Shown piece after piece: positions 46,880-57,958 of a DNA stretch of 64,000 bases. The notes under the pieces were generated by a model. That model had not been told where the DNA came from and searched no databases. It saw only the letters and a list, made by a program, of their open reading frames with translations. Source of the stretch: Halomonas sp. GD1P12 (GTDB taxonomy: Bacteria; Pseudomonadota; Gammaproteobacteria; Pseudomonadales; Halomonadaceae); contig NZ_CP107007.1 in NCBI RefSeq assembly GCF_025725645.1, forward strand, positions 3,658,001-3,722,000. The letters run 5' to 3'. The first letter of the stretch is position 1, and the number at the start of each line of letters is the position of its first letter. Made by a program: the position numbers and the translations under genes.

Positions 46880-49090
46880 ATGCCGATCGCTCTACCCCTT
46901 CGCCGCCTTTGGACCCTGGATAAATTCGCCTACAGCCTGCGGGTGTTCATCGCCTTTAGCGGGGCGCTCTTGTTTAGCGTGTTTCAAGCCGACGTGGCGC
47001 TGGTCATTCCGCTGTTTCTCGGCATCATCGCCTGTGCGCTCTCGGAAACCGACGACAGCTGGCAGGGGCGGCTTCAGGCGCTGATCGTGACGCTTTTGTG
47101 CTTTGCGCTGGCCTCCTTCGTGGTGCAGTGGCTGTTTGCCTGGCCCTGGCTGTTCGCGCTCGGGCTGGGGGTGTCGGCCTTTACGCTGATCATGCTCGGC
47201 GCCATCGGCCAGCGCTACGCTACCATCGCTTCGGGCACGCTGATTCTCTCGATCTATTCGATGATCAACATCGAGCAGCATGGCGGCGTCGACGCCGACG
47301 TCGCCTCGCGCCAGCTTTTGCTGCTGGCGGGCGCGGCCTGGTACGGCCTCATCTCCGTGATCTGGTGCGCGCTATTCTCACGCCAGCCGGTCAAGCAGAG
47401 CATGGCGCGGGTATACAAGACGCTGGGGGAGTTCTTGATCCTCAAGTCGGCGCTGTTCGAGCCGGTACGCGGTGTGGATGTGGAGGCACGCCGGGTGGCG
47501 CTGGCGCATCAAAACGGCCAGGTGGTGGCCGCGCTCAACCAGGCCAAGGAGATGATCTTTCGCCGCCTGGAGGGTCAGCGCGGAAGCCAGAAGCTCAACC
47601 GCTACCTGCGCATTTACTTCATCGCTCAGGACATCCACGAGCGAGCGAGCTCCACCCACTACCCCTACAGCGCGCTGACCGAGGCGTTCTTTCACCACGA
47701 CGTGCTGTTTCGCTGCCAGCGCCTTCTGGACCAGCAGGGCCGGGCCTGTCGCCAACTGGCCAAGTCCTTGCTACTCAACCGCCCGTTCGATCACGAACTC
47801 AGCGAGCAGGCGCTGATGGACCTGCGCGCCTCGATCGACAATCTGAGTGACCGCGACCGTCCGGAGTGGCGCGCGCTGATTCATCCGCTCAACGCCCTGG
47901 CAGACAACCTGGCCACGCTGGAGACGCAGATCGCCAGTGTCCAAAACCCGGATGCAAGCTTCGATCGCCGCGACAGCGCGCTGTTCGATCGTTCGCCGTC
48001 GAGCATCAAGGAAGCCTGGAACCGGGTGCGGCTGAATCTGACGCTGGGCTCGCCCACCTTTCGCCACGCCGTGCGCCTGTCGAGTGCGCTGGTCGCAGGC
48101 TATGCGCTTTTGCAGTGGCTCGATCCAGAGCAGGGGTTCTGGATTCTCTTGACCACGCTGTTCGTGTGCCGACCCAACTTCGCCACCACGCGGCGCTTTC
48201 TTTCCCAGCGGATTCTGGGCACGGTGCTGGGGCTGGTCGTGGGCTGGGCCTCCATTTCGCTTTTCCCCCAGCCCGGTGTTCAAAGCATGATCGCCGTGGC
48301 CGCCGGGGTCTGCTTTTTCGCCAACCGCGAGCGCCATTACGTCATCGCCACCGCCTCGATCACGCTGTTGGTGCTGTGCAGCTTCAACCAGGTGGGGGAC
48401 GGCTTTGACCTGATCTGGCCGCGGCTGTTCGATACGCTGCTCGGCGCGGTCATTGCGGGGCTTGCGGTGTTCTTCATTTTGCCCGACTGGCAGGGGCGGC
48501 GGCTCTACCGCGAGGCGGCCAAGGTGCTGACCAGCCACCGTGGCTACCTGGATGAGATCGTTCACCAGTACGAAACCGGTAAACAGGACGATCTGGCCTA
48601 CCGGCTGGCACGGCGCAACGCCCACAACGCGGATGCGGCGTTCTCGACGCTCTTAACCAACATGCTTCACGAGCCCGGCCACTACCGCAAGCAGGACGCA
48701 GACAGCGGGCTGCGCTTTCTGGTGCTCTCCAACACGCTGTTGAGCCACCTGTCGGCACTCGGCGCCCACCGCCACCGGCTGACCGACGACGAAGACGACG
48801 CCGCGCTGATGCCCCAGGCCCGGCGTATCAGCGAACTGCTCGAGGCGATGACCCGTGAGCTACACGCGCGCCAGCCCGTCACCGCGCTCGATGAGCAGAC
48901 CGAGATGCTGCTCGCCGCCCTCGGCGATACGCCGAAGGACGCCGCCACGCCGGTCAGCAGCGAGCGCGCCACCGCGGTGACGCTCTACCGCCCGATCCAG
49001 AGCCAGCTCAGGCTGATCGCCGAGCAGCTCACGCCGCTGGCTCAAAGCGCAGCCCGGCTCACCCAGCGGCCCAAATCGGCCGGCCATTAA
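46880..49090 (+). CDS. yccS: YccS/YhfK-family inner-membrane protein (FUSC)
   Basis: A 736-residue inner-membrane protein of the YccS family. Hydrophobic clusters lie at about 20-160 and 400-540 (for example FWILLTTLFVCRPNFATTRR, a FUSC hallmark), with cytoplasmic domains between (170-390) and after (540-736). Members are related to aromatic acid efflux proteins such as AaeB, but the substrate is not known. Its stop shares the TTAA with recG on the opposite strand. Confidence 0.88.
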   Translation: MPIALPLRRLWTLDKFAYSLRVFIAFSGALLFSVFQADVALVIPLFLGIIACALSETDDSWQGRLQALIVTLLCFALASFVVQWLFAWPWLFALGLGVSAFTLIMLGAIGQRYATIASGTLILSIYSMINIEQHGGVDADVASRQLLLLAGAAWYGLISVIWCALFSRQPVKQSMARVYKTLGEFLILKSALFEPVRGVDVEARRVALAHQNGQVVAALNQAKEMIFRRLEGQRGSQKLNRYLRIYFIAQDIHERASSTHYPYSALTEAFFHHDVLFRCQRLLDQQGRACRQLAKSLLLNRPFDHELSEQALMDLRASIDNLSDRDRPEWRALIHPLNALADNLATLETQIASVQNPDASFDRRDSALFDRSPSSIKEAWNRVRLNLTLGSPTFRHAVRLSSALVAGYALLQWLDPEQGFWILLTTLFVCRPNFATTRRFLSQRILGTVLGLVVGWASISLFPQPGVQSMIAVAAGVCFFANRERHYVIATASITLLVLCSFNQVGDGFDLIWPRLFDTLLGAVIAGLAVFFILPDWQGRRLYREAAKVLTSHRGYLDEIVHQYETGKQDDLAYRLARRNAHNADAAFSTLLTNMLHEPGHYRKQDADSGLRFLVLSNTLLSHLSALGAHRHRLTDDEDDAALMPQARRISELLEAMTRELHARQPVTALDEQTEMLLAALGDTPKDAATPVSSERATAVTLYRPIQSQLRLIAEQLTPLAQSAARLTQRPKSAGH

Positions 49091-51165
49091 ACCTGCCCGT
49101 AGCGTCCGGCGGCTTCCCCCAGCCAGCGGCGCACCAGCACGGCGGTGGCGTCACGGTCGCCTTGAAGCGTTTTCGCCAGCGCCGTGACGCGCTCCAGAAG
49201 GTCGGCATCGCGCTCGAGATCGGCGACCTTCATCTGGGCGAGGCCCGTCTGGCGGGTGCCGAGCACCTCGCCCGGGCCGCGAATCTCCAGGTCCTTCTCG
49301 GCGATGCGAAAGCCGTCGGTGGTTTCGCGCATCACGCCCAGACGCTCCTTCGAGCTTTTCGACAGCGGCGGGTGGTAAAGCAGCACGCAAAAACTCTCCA
49401 GGCTTCCCCGCCCGACCCGTCCGCGCAGCTGATGAAGCTGGGAAAGCCCCAAGCGCTCCGGGTTTTCGATGATCATGAGACTGGCGTTGGGCACGTCCAC
49501 GCCGACCTCGATCACCGTGGTGGCCACCAGCAAATCCAGCTCGCCTTCCTTGAACGCCGCCATCACTTCGGCCTTTTCCGCCGCTTTCATGCGCCCGTGG
49601 ATCAAGCCGATGGCAAGCTCGGGTAGCGCTGTTGTCAGCTCCTCGCGGGTGACTTCGGCGGCCTGGCACTGCAGCACCTCGGACTCGTCGATCAGCGTGC
49701 AGACCCAGTAAGCCTGGCGGCCATCGCTGCAGGCGCGGCGAATGCGCTCGACCACTTCCGGGCGGCGCTCGTCGGACACCACCACGGTCTTGACCGGCGT
49801 GCGCCCCGGCGGCAGCTCGTCGATGATCGAGACGTCCAGATCCGCGTAGGCGCTCATGGCAAGCGTACGGGGAATGGGCGTGGCGGTCATGATCAGCTGG
49901 TGCGGGGTAAGCCCGCCCGCCTCGCCTTTTTCGCGCAGCGCCAAGCGCTGGTGCACACCGAAGCGGTGCTGCTCGTCGATGATCGCAAGCCCCAGGCACT
50001 TGAAGTGAACGTCCTCCTGGAACAGCGCGTGGGTACCGACCACCATCCGCGCCCGACCATCGGCGATCGCTGCCTTGGCATCGAGGCGGCTTTTACCCTT
50101 GAGCTTGCCGGCAAGCCAGGCGACCTCGATACCCAGCGGCTCGAACCAGGCCTTGAAGGAGCGGTAGTGCTGCTCGGCAAGAATCTCCGTGGGCGCCATG
50201 ATCGCCGCCTGGCAGTCGCCGGCCAGCGCCGACAGCGCGGCCATGGCGGCGACCACGGTTTTGCCCGAGCCGACATCGCCCTGCACCAGCCGCAGCATCG
50301 GCGCGGGCTCGGCGAGATCCAGCTCGATCTCCTCGAGCACCCGGCGTTGGGCACCGGTGAGCGCGAAAGGCAGCTTGGCCAGAAAGCGGGTTTGCAGGCC
50401 GCGCCCGGCCGGCAGACGCGGGGCGCCGTCGGCCTGGATACGCAGGCGCACTTCGCGAAGGCTCAACTGGTGGGCCAGAAGCTCCTCCAGCGCCAACCGC
50501 CGGGTCGCCGGGTGTAGGCCCTGGGCGAGCGTGTCGAGATCGACCTCCGGCGGCGGCTGATGCAACAGCACAAGGCTTGCGTGAAGCCCGGGCAGGCCGA
50601 AGCGCTCGGCAAGCTGCGGGGGAATCATGTCCGGCAGCGCCTCCGGGGCGGCTTCGAGTCGCTCGAGCGCCTGCAGCGCCAGCGCCCGCAGCCGGGTCTG
50701 GTGGAGCCCTTCGGTGGTCGGGTAGATCGGCGTGTAGTGCTCCTCGACCGGCGTCTCGGCGTCCCCGACCGGGCGGTACTCCGGATGATAGATCTCGAGC
50801 CCCGTGGCACCGGCGCGCGCCTCGCCGAAGGCGCGCAGCGTCACGCCCGGGCGCAGCTGCTGGCTCTGCGCCGGGGAGAAGTGGAAAAAGCGCAGGCTCA
50901 GGATGCCGCTTTGGTCGCGAAGACGCACCAGAAGGCTTCGCCTTCGCCCCTTGACGATGTCGCAGGCAGTCACTTCGCCTTCGACCACCGCTTCGCTGCC
51001 CGCGCGTAAAAGCCCGATCGGGGTCAAGCGCGTGCGGTCCTGGTAGCGCAGCGGCAGGTGAAAGAGCAGATCGCTCACCCGCTCGACGCCCAGGCGCGCA
51101 AGCTTGGCCGCCAGCGCCTCGCCGACGCCCTTGAGCTCGGTGACCGGCGCATCAAGCGCGTTCAT
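49087..51165 (-). CDS. recG: ATP-dependent DNA helicase RecG
   Basis: A branch-migrating helicase of 692 residues that remodels stalled forks and Holliday junctions. The N-terminal wedge domain (about 1-160, including LLFHLPLRYQDRTRLTPIG) precedes the helicase core with GDVGSGKTVVAAMAA (about 292), MAPTEILAEQHY, IIDEQHRFGVHQR and RGRVGRGSLESFC. The start at 51165 overlaps the upstream oxyR stop in ATGA, which decides against the longer frame. The oxyR-recG pair is also seen in Pseudomonas. Confidence 0.94.
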   Translation of the reverse strand: MNALDAPVTELKGVGEALAAKLARLGVERVSDLLFHLPLRYQDRTRLTPIGLLRAGSEAVVEGEVTACDIVKGRRRSLLVRLRDQSGILSLRFFHFSPAQSQQLRPGVTLRAFGEARAGATGLEIYHPEYRPVGDAETPVEEHYTPIYPTTEGLHQTRLRALALQALERLEAAPEALPDMIPPQLAERFGLPGLHASLVLLHQPPPEVDLDTLAQGLHPATRRLALEELLAHQLSLREVRLRIQADGAPRLPAGRGLQTRFLAKLPFALTGAQRRVLEEIELDLAEPAPMLRLVQGDVGSGKTVVAAMAALSALAGDCQAAIMAPTEILAEQHYRSFKAWFEPLGIEVAWLAGKLKGKSRLDAKAAIADGRARMVVGTHALFQEDVHFKCLGLAIIDEQHRFGVHQRLALREKGEAGGLTPHQLIMTATPIPRTLAMSAYADLDVSIIDELPPGRTPVKTVVVSDERRPEVVERIRRACSDGRQAYWVCTLIDESEVLQCQAAEVTREELTTALPELAIGLIHGRMKAAEKAEVMAAFKEGELDLLVATTVIEVGVDVPNASLMIIENPERLGLSQLHQLRGRVGRGSLESFCVLLYHPPLSKSSKERLGVMRETTDGFRIAEKDLEIRGPGEVLGTRQTGLAQMKVADLERDADLLERVTALAKTLQGDRDATAVLVRRWLGEAAGRYGQV

Positions 51166-52073
51166 GGCATGGCCTGCCGGCACTGGTTGATCGCCTGCAC
51201 CAGCGCATCGATCGCCTTGGGCCTGGGAAAGCTCGCCCGCCAGGCGATGGCGACGGTGCGCGAGGGCGACGGCGAAACGAACGGCCGGCTCGCCAGCAGC
51301 GAGCGTTCATCCTTCTGCGTTCCCAGCGCCGACTGCGGCAGCACCGTGATGCCGAGCTTCGAGGCCACCATGTGGCGGATGGTCTCGAGCGAGCCGCCTT
51401 CGGCGATCAGCGTATTGCTGGGGCTGTTGAGCTTGTGGGTGATCGCCGGGCAGGCCTCGAGAATCTGGTCGCGAAAACAGTGCCCTTCGCCCAGCAGCAA
51501 GAGGCGCTCCTCGAGCAGCGCCTCCTTCTCGATCGCCTCCCGTTCGGTCCAGGGGTGGCTGCTGGGCATCAGCACCTCGAAATCCTCGTCGTAGATCGCC
51601 TTGGTCACCACGTCGGTTTCGGTGAACGGGAGCGCGACGATGATGACGTCGAGCTCGCCGCTTTTGAGCTTGCCCCTGAGCGTGCCGGTCAGCCCCTCTT
51701 CGATGTAGAGCGGCATCTGCGGCGCCGCCTCGGCCAGTGCCGGCACCAGATGCGGGTAGAGATACGGCCCGATGGTGTAAATGGCACCGATGCGCAGCGG
51801 GTTGGCCAGCTGGTCACGGCCGGCGCTGGCCATTTCGAAAATCAGGCTGGACTGCTCCAGCACGCGCTGCGCCTGGGCGACGATTTTCTCGCCAAGCGGG
51901 GTGACCTGTACGGTGGATTTGGAGCGCTCGAACAGGGGTGTGTCGAGTTCATCCTCGAGTTTTTTCACCGCCACCGAGAGCGTGGGCTGGGAAACGTGGC
52001 AGCGTTCGGCGGCGCGGCCGAAGTGGCGCTCTTGTGCAAGGGTTACGATGTAGCGAAGTTCTGTTAAAGTCAT
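51162..52073 (-). CDS. oxyR: Peroxide-sensing LysR regulator OxyR
   Basis: A LysR regulator of 303 residues activated by disulfide formation under hydrogen peroxide. The helix-turn-helix is RHFGRAAERCHVSQPTLSVA; the redox cysteines lie in GEGHCFRDQILEACP (about 199 and 208). The start MTLTELRY at 52073 is the family start. It is translationally coupled to recG, linking oxidative-stress sensing to repair. Confidence 0.93.
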   Translation of the reverse strand: MTLTELRYIVTLAQERHFGRAAERCHVSQPTLSVAVKKLEDELDTPLFERSKSTVQVTPLGEKIVAQAQRVLEQSSLIFEMASAGRDQLANPLRIGAIYTIGPYLYPHLVPALAEAAPQMPLYIEEGLTGTLRGKLKSGELDVIIVALPFTETDVVTKAIYDEDFEVLMPSSHPWTEREAIEKEALLEERLLLLGEGHCFRDQILEACPAITHKLNSPSNTLIAEGGSLETIRHMVASKLGITVLPQSALGTQKDERSLLASRPFVSPSPSRTVAIAWRASFPRPKAIDALVQAINQCRQAMP

Positions 52074-52222
52074 AACGGTGCCGGATGGCATCCTCTCGTA
52101 GCAGGTCGTGACTCAGCGTGGCCATGAACGGGACGGCAAGGACAAACAAATTCTCTTGACGATGGCATATCTCAAGAGGACTTTGTATCTAATAGGGAAT
52201 ATTTATCATGAGGAGTGCGCAG

Positions 52223-53104
52223 GTGAAACTCACTGTACTGATCATCGGCTGTGGCGATATCGGCACCACCCTGGGGCGCGAGCTTACCAGCGAAGGCCAT
52301 CGCGTCATCGGCGTGCGCCGCCAGGCCGACTCGTTACAGGGGACCGGCATCGAGCCCCTGGCGCTCGACCTTGCGACGCTCGACGATGCCAGTGCCTCTG
52401 CGCTGCCCGAAGCCGATTACGTCATCTATACCGTCAGCGCCGACCGCTTCGAGGAGAGCGCCTATCAGAGCGCCTACCCGAACGGCTTGAAACGGGTGCT
52501 GGGCGTGCTCGAACAGCACGAAACACCGCCACGGCGCATCTTCTTCGTCTCCTCGACCAGCGTTTACGGTCAGCAGGAGGGTGAAGTAGTCAACGAGGTC
52601 AGCCCCACCGATTCGACCAGCTTTTCGGGCACTCTGATGCGCGATGCCGAACAGGCGCTGCTGGATCATCCGCTACCAGGCACGGTCGTGCGCTTTTCCG
52701 GTATCTACGGCCCTGGCCGCGACCGGCTGATCCACCAGGTCAAGGGCGGGCGCATGGCGGCGATCACCCCGGCGATCTACTCCAACCGCATCCACCGCGA
52801 CGATTGCGCCGGGATTCTCGCCCACCTGATCCAGTGTCAGGAGAGCGGTAAACCCCTGGCCGAGCTCTATCTGGGCAGCGACTCCGAGCCCGCCACCATG
52901 TACAACGTCATGAGTTGGCTGGCCAAGGAGCTCAAGGCCACCGCGACCGAGACCATGCAGTCGCCGCTGAGACGGCGTACCAGCAAACGCTGCGACAACA
53001 GCCGCGTGCGCGAAACCGGCTACGAATTCCGCTACCCCAGCTTTCGCGAAGGCTACGCCCAGATTCTCAAGGAAGGCGGCTTTTTGACCTCCAAAAGCGC
53101 CTGA
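52223..53104 (+). CDS. SDR/NAD-dependent epimerase-like protein (YeeZ type)
   Basis: An extended SDR-fold protein of about 293 residues. The Rossmann motif is IIGCGDIGTTLGRELTSEG (about 5-23); FFVSSTSVYGQQEGE and RFSGIYGPGRDRLI follow, with the YG of the former near where SDRs carry the catalytic tyrosine. GTG 52223 is the likely start: AGGAG lies 7 bases upstream. ATG 52208 is in frame but has a weaker site. Substrate unknown. Confidence 0.82.
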   Translation: MKLTVLIIGCGDIGTTLGRELTSEGHRVIGVRRQADSLQGTGIEPLALDLATLDDASASALPEADYVIYTVSADRFEESAYQSAYPNGLKRVLGVLEQHETPPRRIFFVSSTSVYGQQEGEVVNEVSPTDSTSFSGTLMRDAEQALLDHPLPGTVVRFSGIYGPGRDRLIHQVKGGRMAAITPAIYSNRIHRDDCAGILAHLIQCQESGKPLAELYLGSDSEPATMYNVMSWLAKELKATATETMQSPLRRRTSKRCDNSRVRETGYEFRYPSFREGYAQILKEGGFLTSKSA

Positions 53105-53122
53105 TCCCCGTGCCTGTTGACG

Positions 53123-53152
53123 AAAAAAGCGAGCCCAAAGGCTCGCTTTTTT
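53123..53152. terminator. Bidirectional terminator
   Basis: A 13-bp perfect stem AAAAAAGCGAGCC / GGCTCGCTTTTTT with a CAAA loop, giving a T run in both directions between convergent genes. Confidence 0.93.
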
Positions 53153-53168
53153 ATGTCCATTCAGCCGC

Positions 53169-53558
53169 TTAGTCGCCGATGACCATGACCGCTTCCGCTT
53201 CGACCTGGCTGCCCTTGGGCAGCGCGCGCACGCCCACCGCGGCGCGGGCCGGGAACGGCGCCTTGAAGAACTCTTCCATCACGCGATTGACGATGGCGAA
53301 GTTGTCCAGATCCACGAGATAAAGATTGAGCTTGACGATATCGGAAAGCGACCCGGCGGCCTCTTCGCACACCGCCTGCAGGTTGGTGAAGACCTGGCGG
53401 GCCTGGGCTTCGATGTCACCAGAGACGATCTCCATCGAGCTTGGGTCGAGCGGAATCTGACCGGAGAGATAGACCGTGTTGCCCGCCTTGATCGCCTGGG
53501 AGTACGGGCCAATGGCAGCCGGTGCCTTTTCGGTGTTGATAACGGCTTTATTGCTCAT
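53169..53558 (-). CDS. ridA: RidA enamine/imine deaminase
   Basis: A YjgF/YER057c/UK114 family protein of 129 residues that hydrolyses reactive 2-aminoacrylate-type enamines. [20 protein letters not shown] at the N-terminus and the catalytic arginine in [19 protein letters not shown] (about 105) are intact. It follows spoT on the same strand by 73 bases, an order widespread in gammaproteobacteria. Confidence 0.94.
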   Translation of the reverse strand: MSNKAVINTEKAPAAIGPYSQAIKAGNTVYLSGQIPLDPSSMEIVSGDIEAQARQVFTNLQAVCEEAAGSLSDIVKLNLYLVDLDNFAIVNRVMEEFFKAPFPARAAVGVRALPKGSQVEAEAVMVIGD

Positions 53559-53631
53559 AATTATGCTGCTCCTGTAATCAAAAAATCCCGCGCGCCCCGG
53601 GGCTACCAGGGGCGGCTTACTTAGGGAAGGC

Positions 53632-55764
53632 TTAGTTGGCCGTTCGAGTTATTTTGCTGACGCTTGGCAGGTTGCGAATGCGTTTCATGATACGCGCGAG
53701 GTGCACACGGCCCTTGACCGAGAGGGTCAGGTTCACCGTCGAGAGTTTGGCGTCGCGCTCCTCGATGCCGATCCGCTCGATATTGGCATCGGCGTCGGTG
53801 ACCAGGCCCGCGAGCTCGGCCACCAGCCCCCGGCGGCTTTCGATCTCGATACGCAGCGCCACCGGGAAGTCCTCGTCGATATTCTCCGACCACTGCAGTG
53901 TGAAGAGCTTTTCCGGGTCGCTTTTCAAATCCACCAGGTTTCGGCACTCGTCGCGGTGCACGACGATGCCCTTGCCCACCGACAAATGCCCCACGACCGC
54001 ATCACCGGGTAGCGGGTGGCAGCAGCGGGCAAAACTCAACACCATGCCTTCGCTGCCGCTGATCACCACCGCGTTATCGCTGTTCTCCAGCCGGTTGATC
54101 TCGCGATTCTCGCCCTGGGCGGTATCCGCCAGCCGCCGGGCCGCCACGTAAGCCATGCGATTACCCAGCCCCACCGACTCGAGCAGGGTGTCCAGCGAGG
54201 AGACGTCGAGCTCCTTGAGCGCCTTGGTGAAGACCCGCTCGTCGAGCTCCTCGAGGCTCGTCTCATATGAGGCCAGCGCCTTGTTGAGCAGCCGCCGTCC
54301 GAGCATGATCGCCTCGGACTGCTGCTGATGCTTCAGGGCGTGGCGAATCGCCGAGCGCGCCTTGGCGGTGGTGACGAAATTGAGCCACGAAAGATTAGGC
54401 CGCGCGCCGGGGGCGGTGATGATCTCGAGCGTCTGGCCGCTTTCCAGTCGCGTGGAGAGCGGCGCCAAGTGGCGGTCGATGCGACAGGCGATACAGTTGT
54501 TGCCGATATCGGTATGCACGCTGTAGGCGAAGTCGATCACCGTGGCGCCCTGGGGCAGCTCCATGATGTCGCCCTTGGGCGTGAACACGTAGATGTCGTC
54601 GGGGAACAGGTCATTCTTGACGTGCTCGATGAACTCCAGCGAGTCGCCGGCGTGGCGCTGCATCTCGAGTAAGCCCTTGACCCAGGCCCGTGCCCGGGCG
54701 TGGCTGCCCTCGGCGATCGGATGCTCGGTCTGGCCGGCCTTGTAGAGCCAGTGAGCGGCGATGCCGTTGTTGGCCATCGCTTCCATCTCGCGGGTGCGAA
54801 TCTGCACCTCGATCGGCATACCGCGCTGACCAAAGAGCGTGGTGTGCAGGCTCTGGTAGCCGTTCGCCTTGGGAATGGCGATGTAATCCTTGAAGCGCCC
54901 GGGCACCGGCTTGAAGAGGTTGTGCACCACGCCGAGTATCCGGTAGCAGCTCGCCACATCGTCGGTGATGATGCGAAAGCCGAACACGTCCATGATCTCG
55001 GCAAAGGGCTTTCGCTGGTCGCGCATCTTCTTGTAGATGGAGAGCAAATGCTTTTGCCGACCGATCACCGTGCCCTTGAGTTCTTCGTCGTCCAGGCTTT
55101 GTTGCAGCGACGACTGAATCTGGCGCATCGCGCTTCGCCGGTTACCGCGGGCGCTGGCCACCGCGCGCTTGATCCGCTCGGCGCGCATCGGGTGGATCGC
55201 CTGAAACGAAAGATCCTCGAGCTCGATGCGGATGGTGTTGATCCCGAGCCGCCCGGCCACGCGGGCGTAGATCTCCAGCGTCTCGCGGGCGATGCGCCGC
55301 TTCTTGTCCGGCCGCAGCGCCCCCAGTGTGCGCATGTTGTGCAGCCGATCGGCGAGCTTGACGATGATGACGCGAATGTCCCGCGACATCGCCAGCACCA
55401 TCTTCTGGAAGTTCTCCGCCTGAGCGACCGCCTTGTCCTCGAAGGTGATCTGGGTGAGCTTCGAGACGCCGTCGACCAGCTCCGCCACCGGCTGACCGAA
55501 CTGCTCGCCAAGGGCTTTTTTTGAGACGCCGGTATCCTCGATCACATCGTGCAGCATGGCCGCCATCAGGCTTTGATGGTCCATGTGCATGTTGGCGAGG
55601 ATGTTGGCGACGGCGAGCGGGTGGGTGACGTAGGGCTCGCCGGAGCGGCGCCGCTGGCCATCATGGGCCTGTTCGGCGTAGTAGAAGGCGCGTTTGACCT
55701 GCTGGATCTCGTCCGAGGGTAGATAGCCGCCGAGTCGGTCGGCCAGGTCATCGATGGTGAACAT
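53632..55764 (-). CDS. spoT: Bifunctional (p)ppGpp synthase/hydrolase SpoT
   Basis: The stringent-response enzyme, 710 residues. The N-terminal hydrolase HD motif is intact ([20 protein letters not shown], about 66), so it can degrade (p)ppGpp. The synthase domain has [20 protein letters not shown], with the RxKD form usual in bifunctional enzymes, and [23 protein letters not shown] ([20 protein letters not shown]) and C-terminal ACT domains follow. The start [12 protein letters not shown] at 55764 lies 25 bases after rpoZ. Confidence 0.95.
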   Translation of the reverse strand: MFTIDDLADRLGGYLPSDEIQQVKRAFYYAEQAHDGQRRRSGEPYVTHPLAVANILANMHMDHQSLMAAMLHDVIEDTGVSKKALGEQFGQPVAELVDGVSKLTQITFEDKAVAQAENFQKMVLAMSRDIRVIIVKLADRLHNMRTLGALRPDKKRRIARETLEIYARVAGRLGINTIRIELEDLSFQAIHPMRAERIKRAVASARGNRRSAMRQIQSSLQQSLDDEELKGTVIGRQKHLLSIYKKMRDQRKPFAEIMDVFGFRIITDDVASCYRILGVVHNLFKPVPGRFKDYIAIPKANGYQSLHTTLFGQRGMPIEVQIRTREMEAMANNGIAAHWLYKAGQTEHPIAEGSHARARAWVKGLLEMQRHAGDSLEFIEHVKNDLFPDDIYVFTPKGDIMELPQGATVIDFAYSVHTDIGNNCIACRIDRHLAPLSTRLESGQTLEIITAPGARPNLSWLNFVTTAKARSAIRHALKHQQQSEAIMLGRRLLNKALASYETSLEELDERVFTKALKELDVSSLDTLLESVGLGNRMAYVAARRLADTAQGENREINRLENSDNAVVISGSEGMVLSFARCCHPLPGDAVVGHLSVGKGIVVHRDECRNLVDLKSDPEKLFTLQWSENIDEDFPVALRIEIESRRGLVAELAGLVTDADANIERIGIEERDAKLSTVNLTLSVKGRVHLARIMKRIRNLPSVSKITRTAN

Positions 55765-55789
55765 GGAACGCGCCCCTTCGGTTCCGGAC

Positions 55790-56047
55790 TTAGTCGTCGA
55801 TCTGGATGCTGGGCGCGGCCGGACGCTGGCGCACCGGCGCCTCGACCGGCTCGTCGAGCACCGTGTGATCGACCAAGCCTGCGGCGATTTCACGCAGCGC
55901 CATGACCGTGGGCTTGTCGTTCTCCCAGGCAAGCTGCGCATCGCGGGAGCCGCGGGCGAGCTGGCGGGCCCGCTGGGTAGAGATCATCACCAGCTTGAAG
56001 CGGTTTTCTACGTTTTCGAGACAATCTTCGACGGTTACGCGCGCCAT
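55790..56047 (-). CDS. rpoZ: RNA polymerase omega subunit
   Basis: The small RNA polymerase subunit, 85 residues. [20 protein letters not shown] (first 20 residues) and the following [20 protein letters not shown] are diagnostic. AAAGGAAAGCTCCC precedes the start. It is placed between gmk and spoT, the standard order; omega is also a ppGpp contact point on RNA polymerase, matching its neighbour. Confidence 0.95.
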   Translation of the reverse strand: MARVTVEDCLENVENRFKLVMISTQRARQLARGSRDAQLAWENDKPTVMALREIAAGLVDHTVLDEPVEAPVRQRPAAPSIQIDD

Positions 56048-56135
56048 GGGAGCTTTCCTTTAAAAAACGACGCCGGGCCGGCAGGGCGTGAAACGACCGC
56101 CGACTCGGCAAAAATGGGTCACTGGACCCGATAGA

Positions 56136-56780
<645 letters not shown>

Positions 56781-56924
56781 TCAAAAACAGTCGTTGACCC
56801 TGGCGTCGCCACGCTTACCGCTCGCAGGTGGCGCTAAAGCCGGGCAGTATCGCATACCTGCCGCGCGGGCTGTAGTAAAAGCCTGGGCGCGCTCAATAAG
56901 CGTTAGTCACCCAAGGAGAGTGGC

Positions 56925-57620
56925 ATGCGAGGAACGGTTTTCATTCTGGCGCTGATAGCCCTGGGCGTGGCGCTGCAAAAAGGCATCATCGAGATTCCCC
57001 GTCAATGGGCGCCCTGGGCCCCGCTGCATATCGACGACCCGATCACGCCGGTCACCAAACTCAAGCTCAAGCGCCTGGAAGGCGACCGTCAAGGGTGTCT
57101 GGCCGCGCTCGACACCGTACCCGCAAGCGAGCTCGACTACACGCCGGTGGCAGACTACTCGCCGACGGCGAGCTGCCCACTTTCCAACATCGTGCGCATC
57201 AATTCTAGCAGCGTACGCTTCAACCGAAGCTTCGTCGCCTCCTGCCCCATGGCGTTGGCTTGGGTCATGTTCGAGCGCCACGAACTTCAGCCCGCCGCCG
57301 TCGAGCTTATGAGTAGCCGCGTCAGCCAGGTGGATCACGTGGGAAGTTTTGCCTGTCGCAACGTTTACGGAAGATCAACGGGAAGGCGGAGCGAGCACGC
57401 TACCGCGGAAGCGCTGGATGTTACGGGGTTTCGGTTCGAAAACGGCCAGCGCATTACGCTGATCAGCAACTGGGACGACGAGGGGTCAGTAGGAGCGTTC
57501 TTTAGAGCGGCGCGGGATGGCGCCTGCAAGAGCTTTGGGAACGTGCTGGGACCAAACTATAACGCCGCGCATGCCGACCACTTTCACATGGGCATGCGCG
57601 GCTACGGGCTGTGTCGTTAG
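56925..57620 (+). CDS. Extensin-like C-terminal domain protein
   Basis: A 231-residue protein with an N-terminal hydrophobic segment (TVFILALIALGVALQKGI, residues 4-21), a signal or anchor, and the extensin-like C-terminal domain (PF06904). Conserved features include CPLSNIVRI, the paired cysteines FACRNVYGR and GACKSFGNVLGPNYN, the SEHATAEALDVTGF segment and HADHFHMGMRGYGLCR at the end. The H/D pattern resembles the zinc site of LAS peptidases, so a cell-wall hydrolase role is possible. AAGGAGAGTGGC precedes the start. Confidence 0.87.
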   Translation: MRGTVFILALIALGVALQKGIIEIPRQWAPWAPLHIDDPITPVTKLKLKRLEGDRQGCLAALDTVPASELDYTPVADYSPTASCPLSNIVRINSSSVRFNRSFVASCPMALAWVMFERHELQPAAVELMSSRVSQVDHVGSFACRNVYGRSTGRRSEHATAEALDVTGFRFENGQRITLISNWDDEGSVGAFFRAARDGACKSFGNVLGPNYNAAHADHFHMGMRGYGLCR

Positions 57621-57624
57621 ACGA

Positions 57625-57876
57625 TTACTCGAGGTTGATGTCGTCTTCGTCGGTCAGCGCGCCCGCCGCGGCACCTGCGCCGGCACCGAGGATCGCGCCG
57701 CCACCGATGCTGCCGCCGGTGGCCGCCGCGGTACCCGCGCCTACCGCGGCGCCCACACCCGCGCCGCTGGTGGCACGCTCACCGGTGGTGGAACCACAGC
57801 CAGCCAGGCCAATCGTCAGTGCCGCAATGGCGGAAAGCGTCACGATGCGCGAGGTTTTCAAAATCGGGGTATGCAT
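57625..57876 (-). CDS. Glycine-zipper lipoprotein
   Basis: An 83-residue protein with a lipoprotein signal (LTIGLAGC lipobox, cysteine about 27) and a glycine-zipper region of alternating Gly and Ala (AVGAGTAAATGGSIGGGA). The tail DEDDINLE is acidic. Related proteins are outer-membrane lipoproteins of unclear role. It is convergent with the extensin-like gene, only four bases apart. Confidence 0.82.
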   Translation of the reverse strand: MHTPILKTSRIVTLSAIAALTIGLAGCGSTTGERATSGAGVGAAVGAGTAAATGGSIGGGAILGAGAGAAAGALTDEDDINLE

Positions 57877-57958
57877 GAGTCATCTCCTTATGGGGTGCAC
57901 TTATACAACCTAGAAAGGTTTGCGCAACTTTGCCAGCCTTGTTTGCGCAAACGCCGAT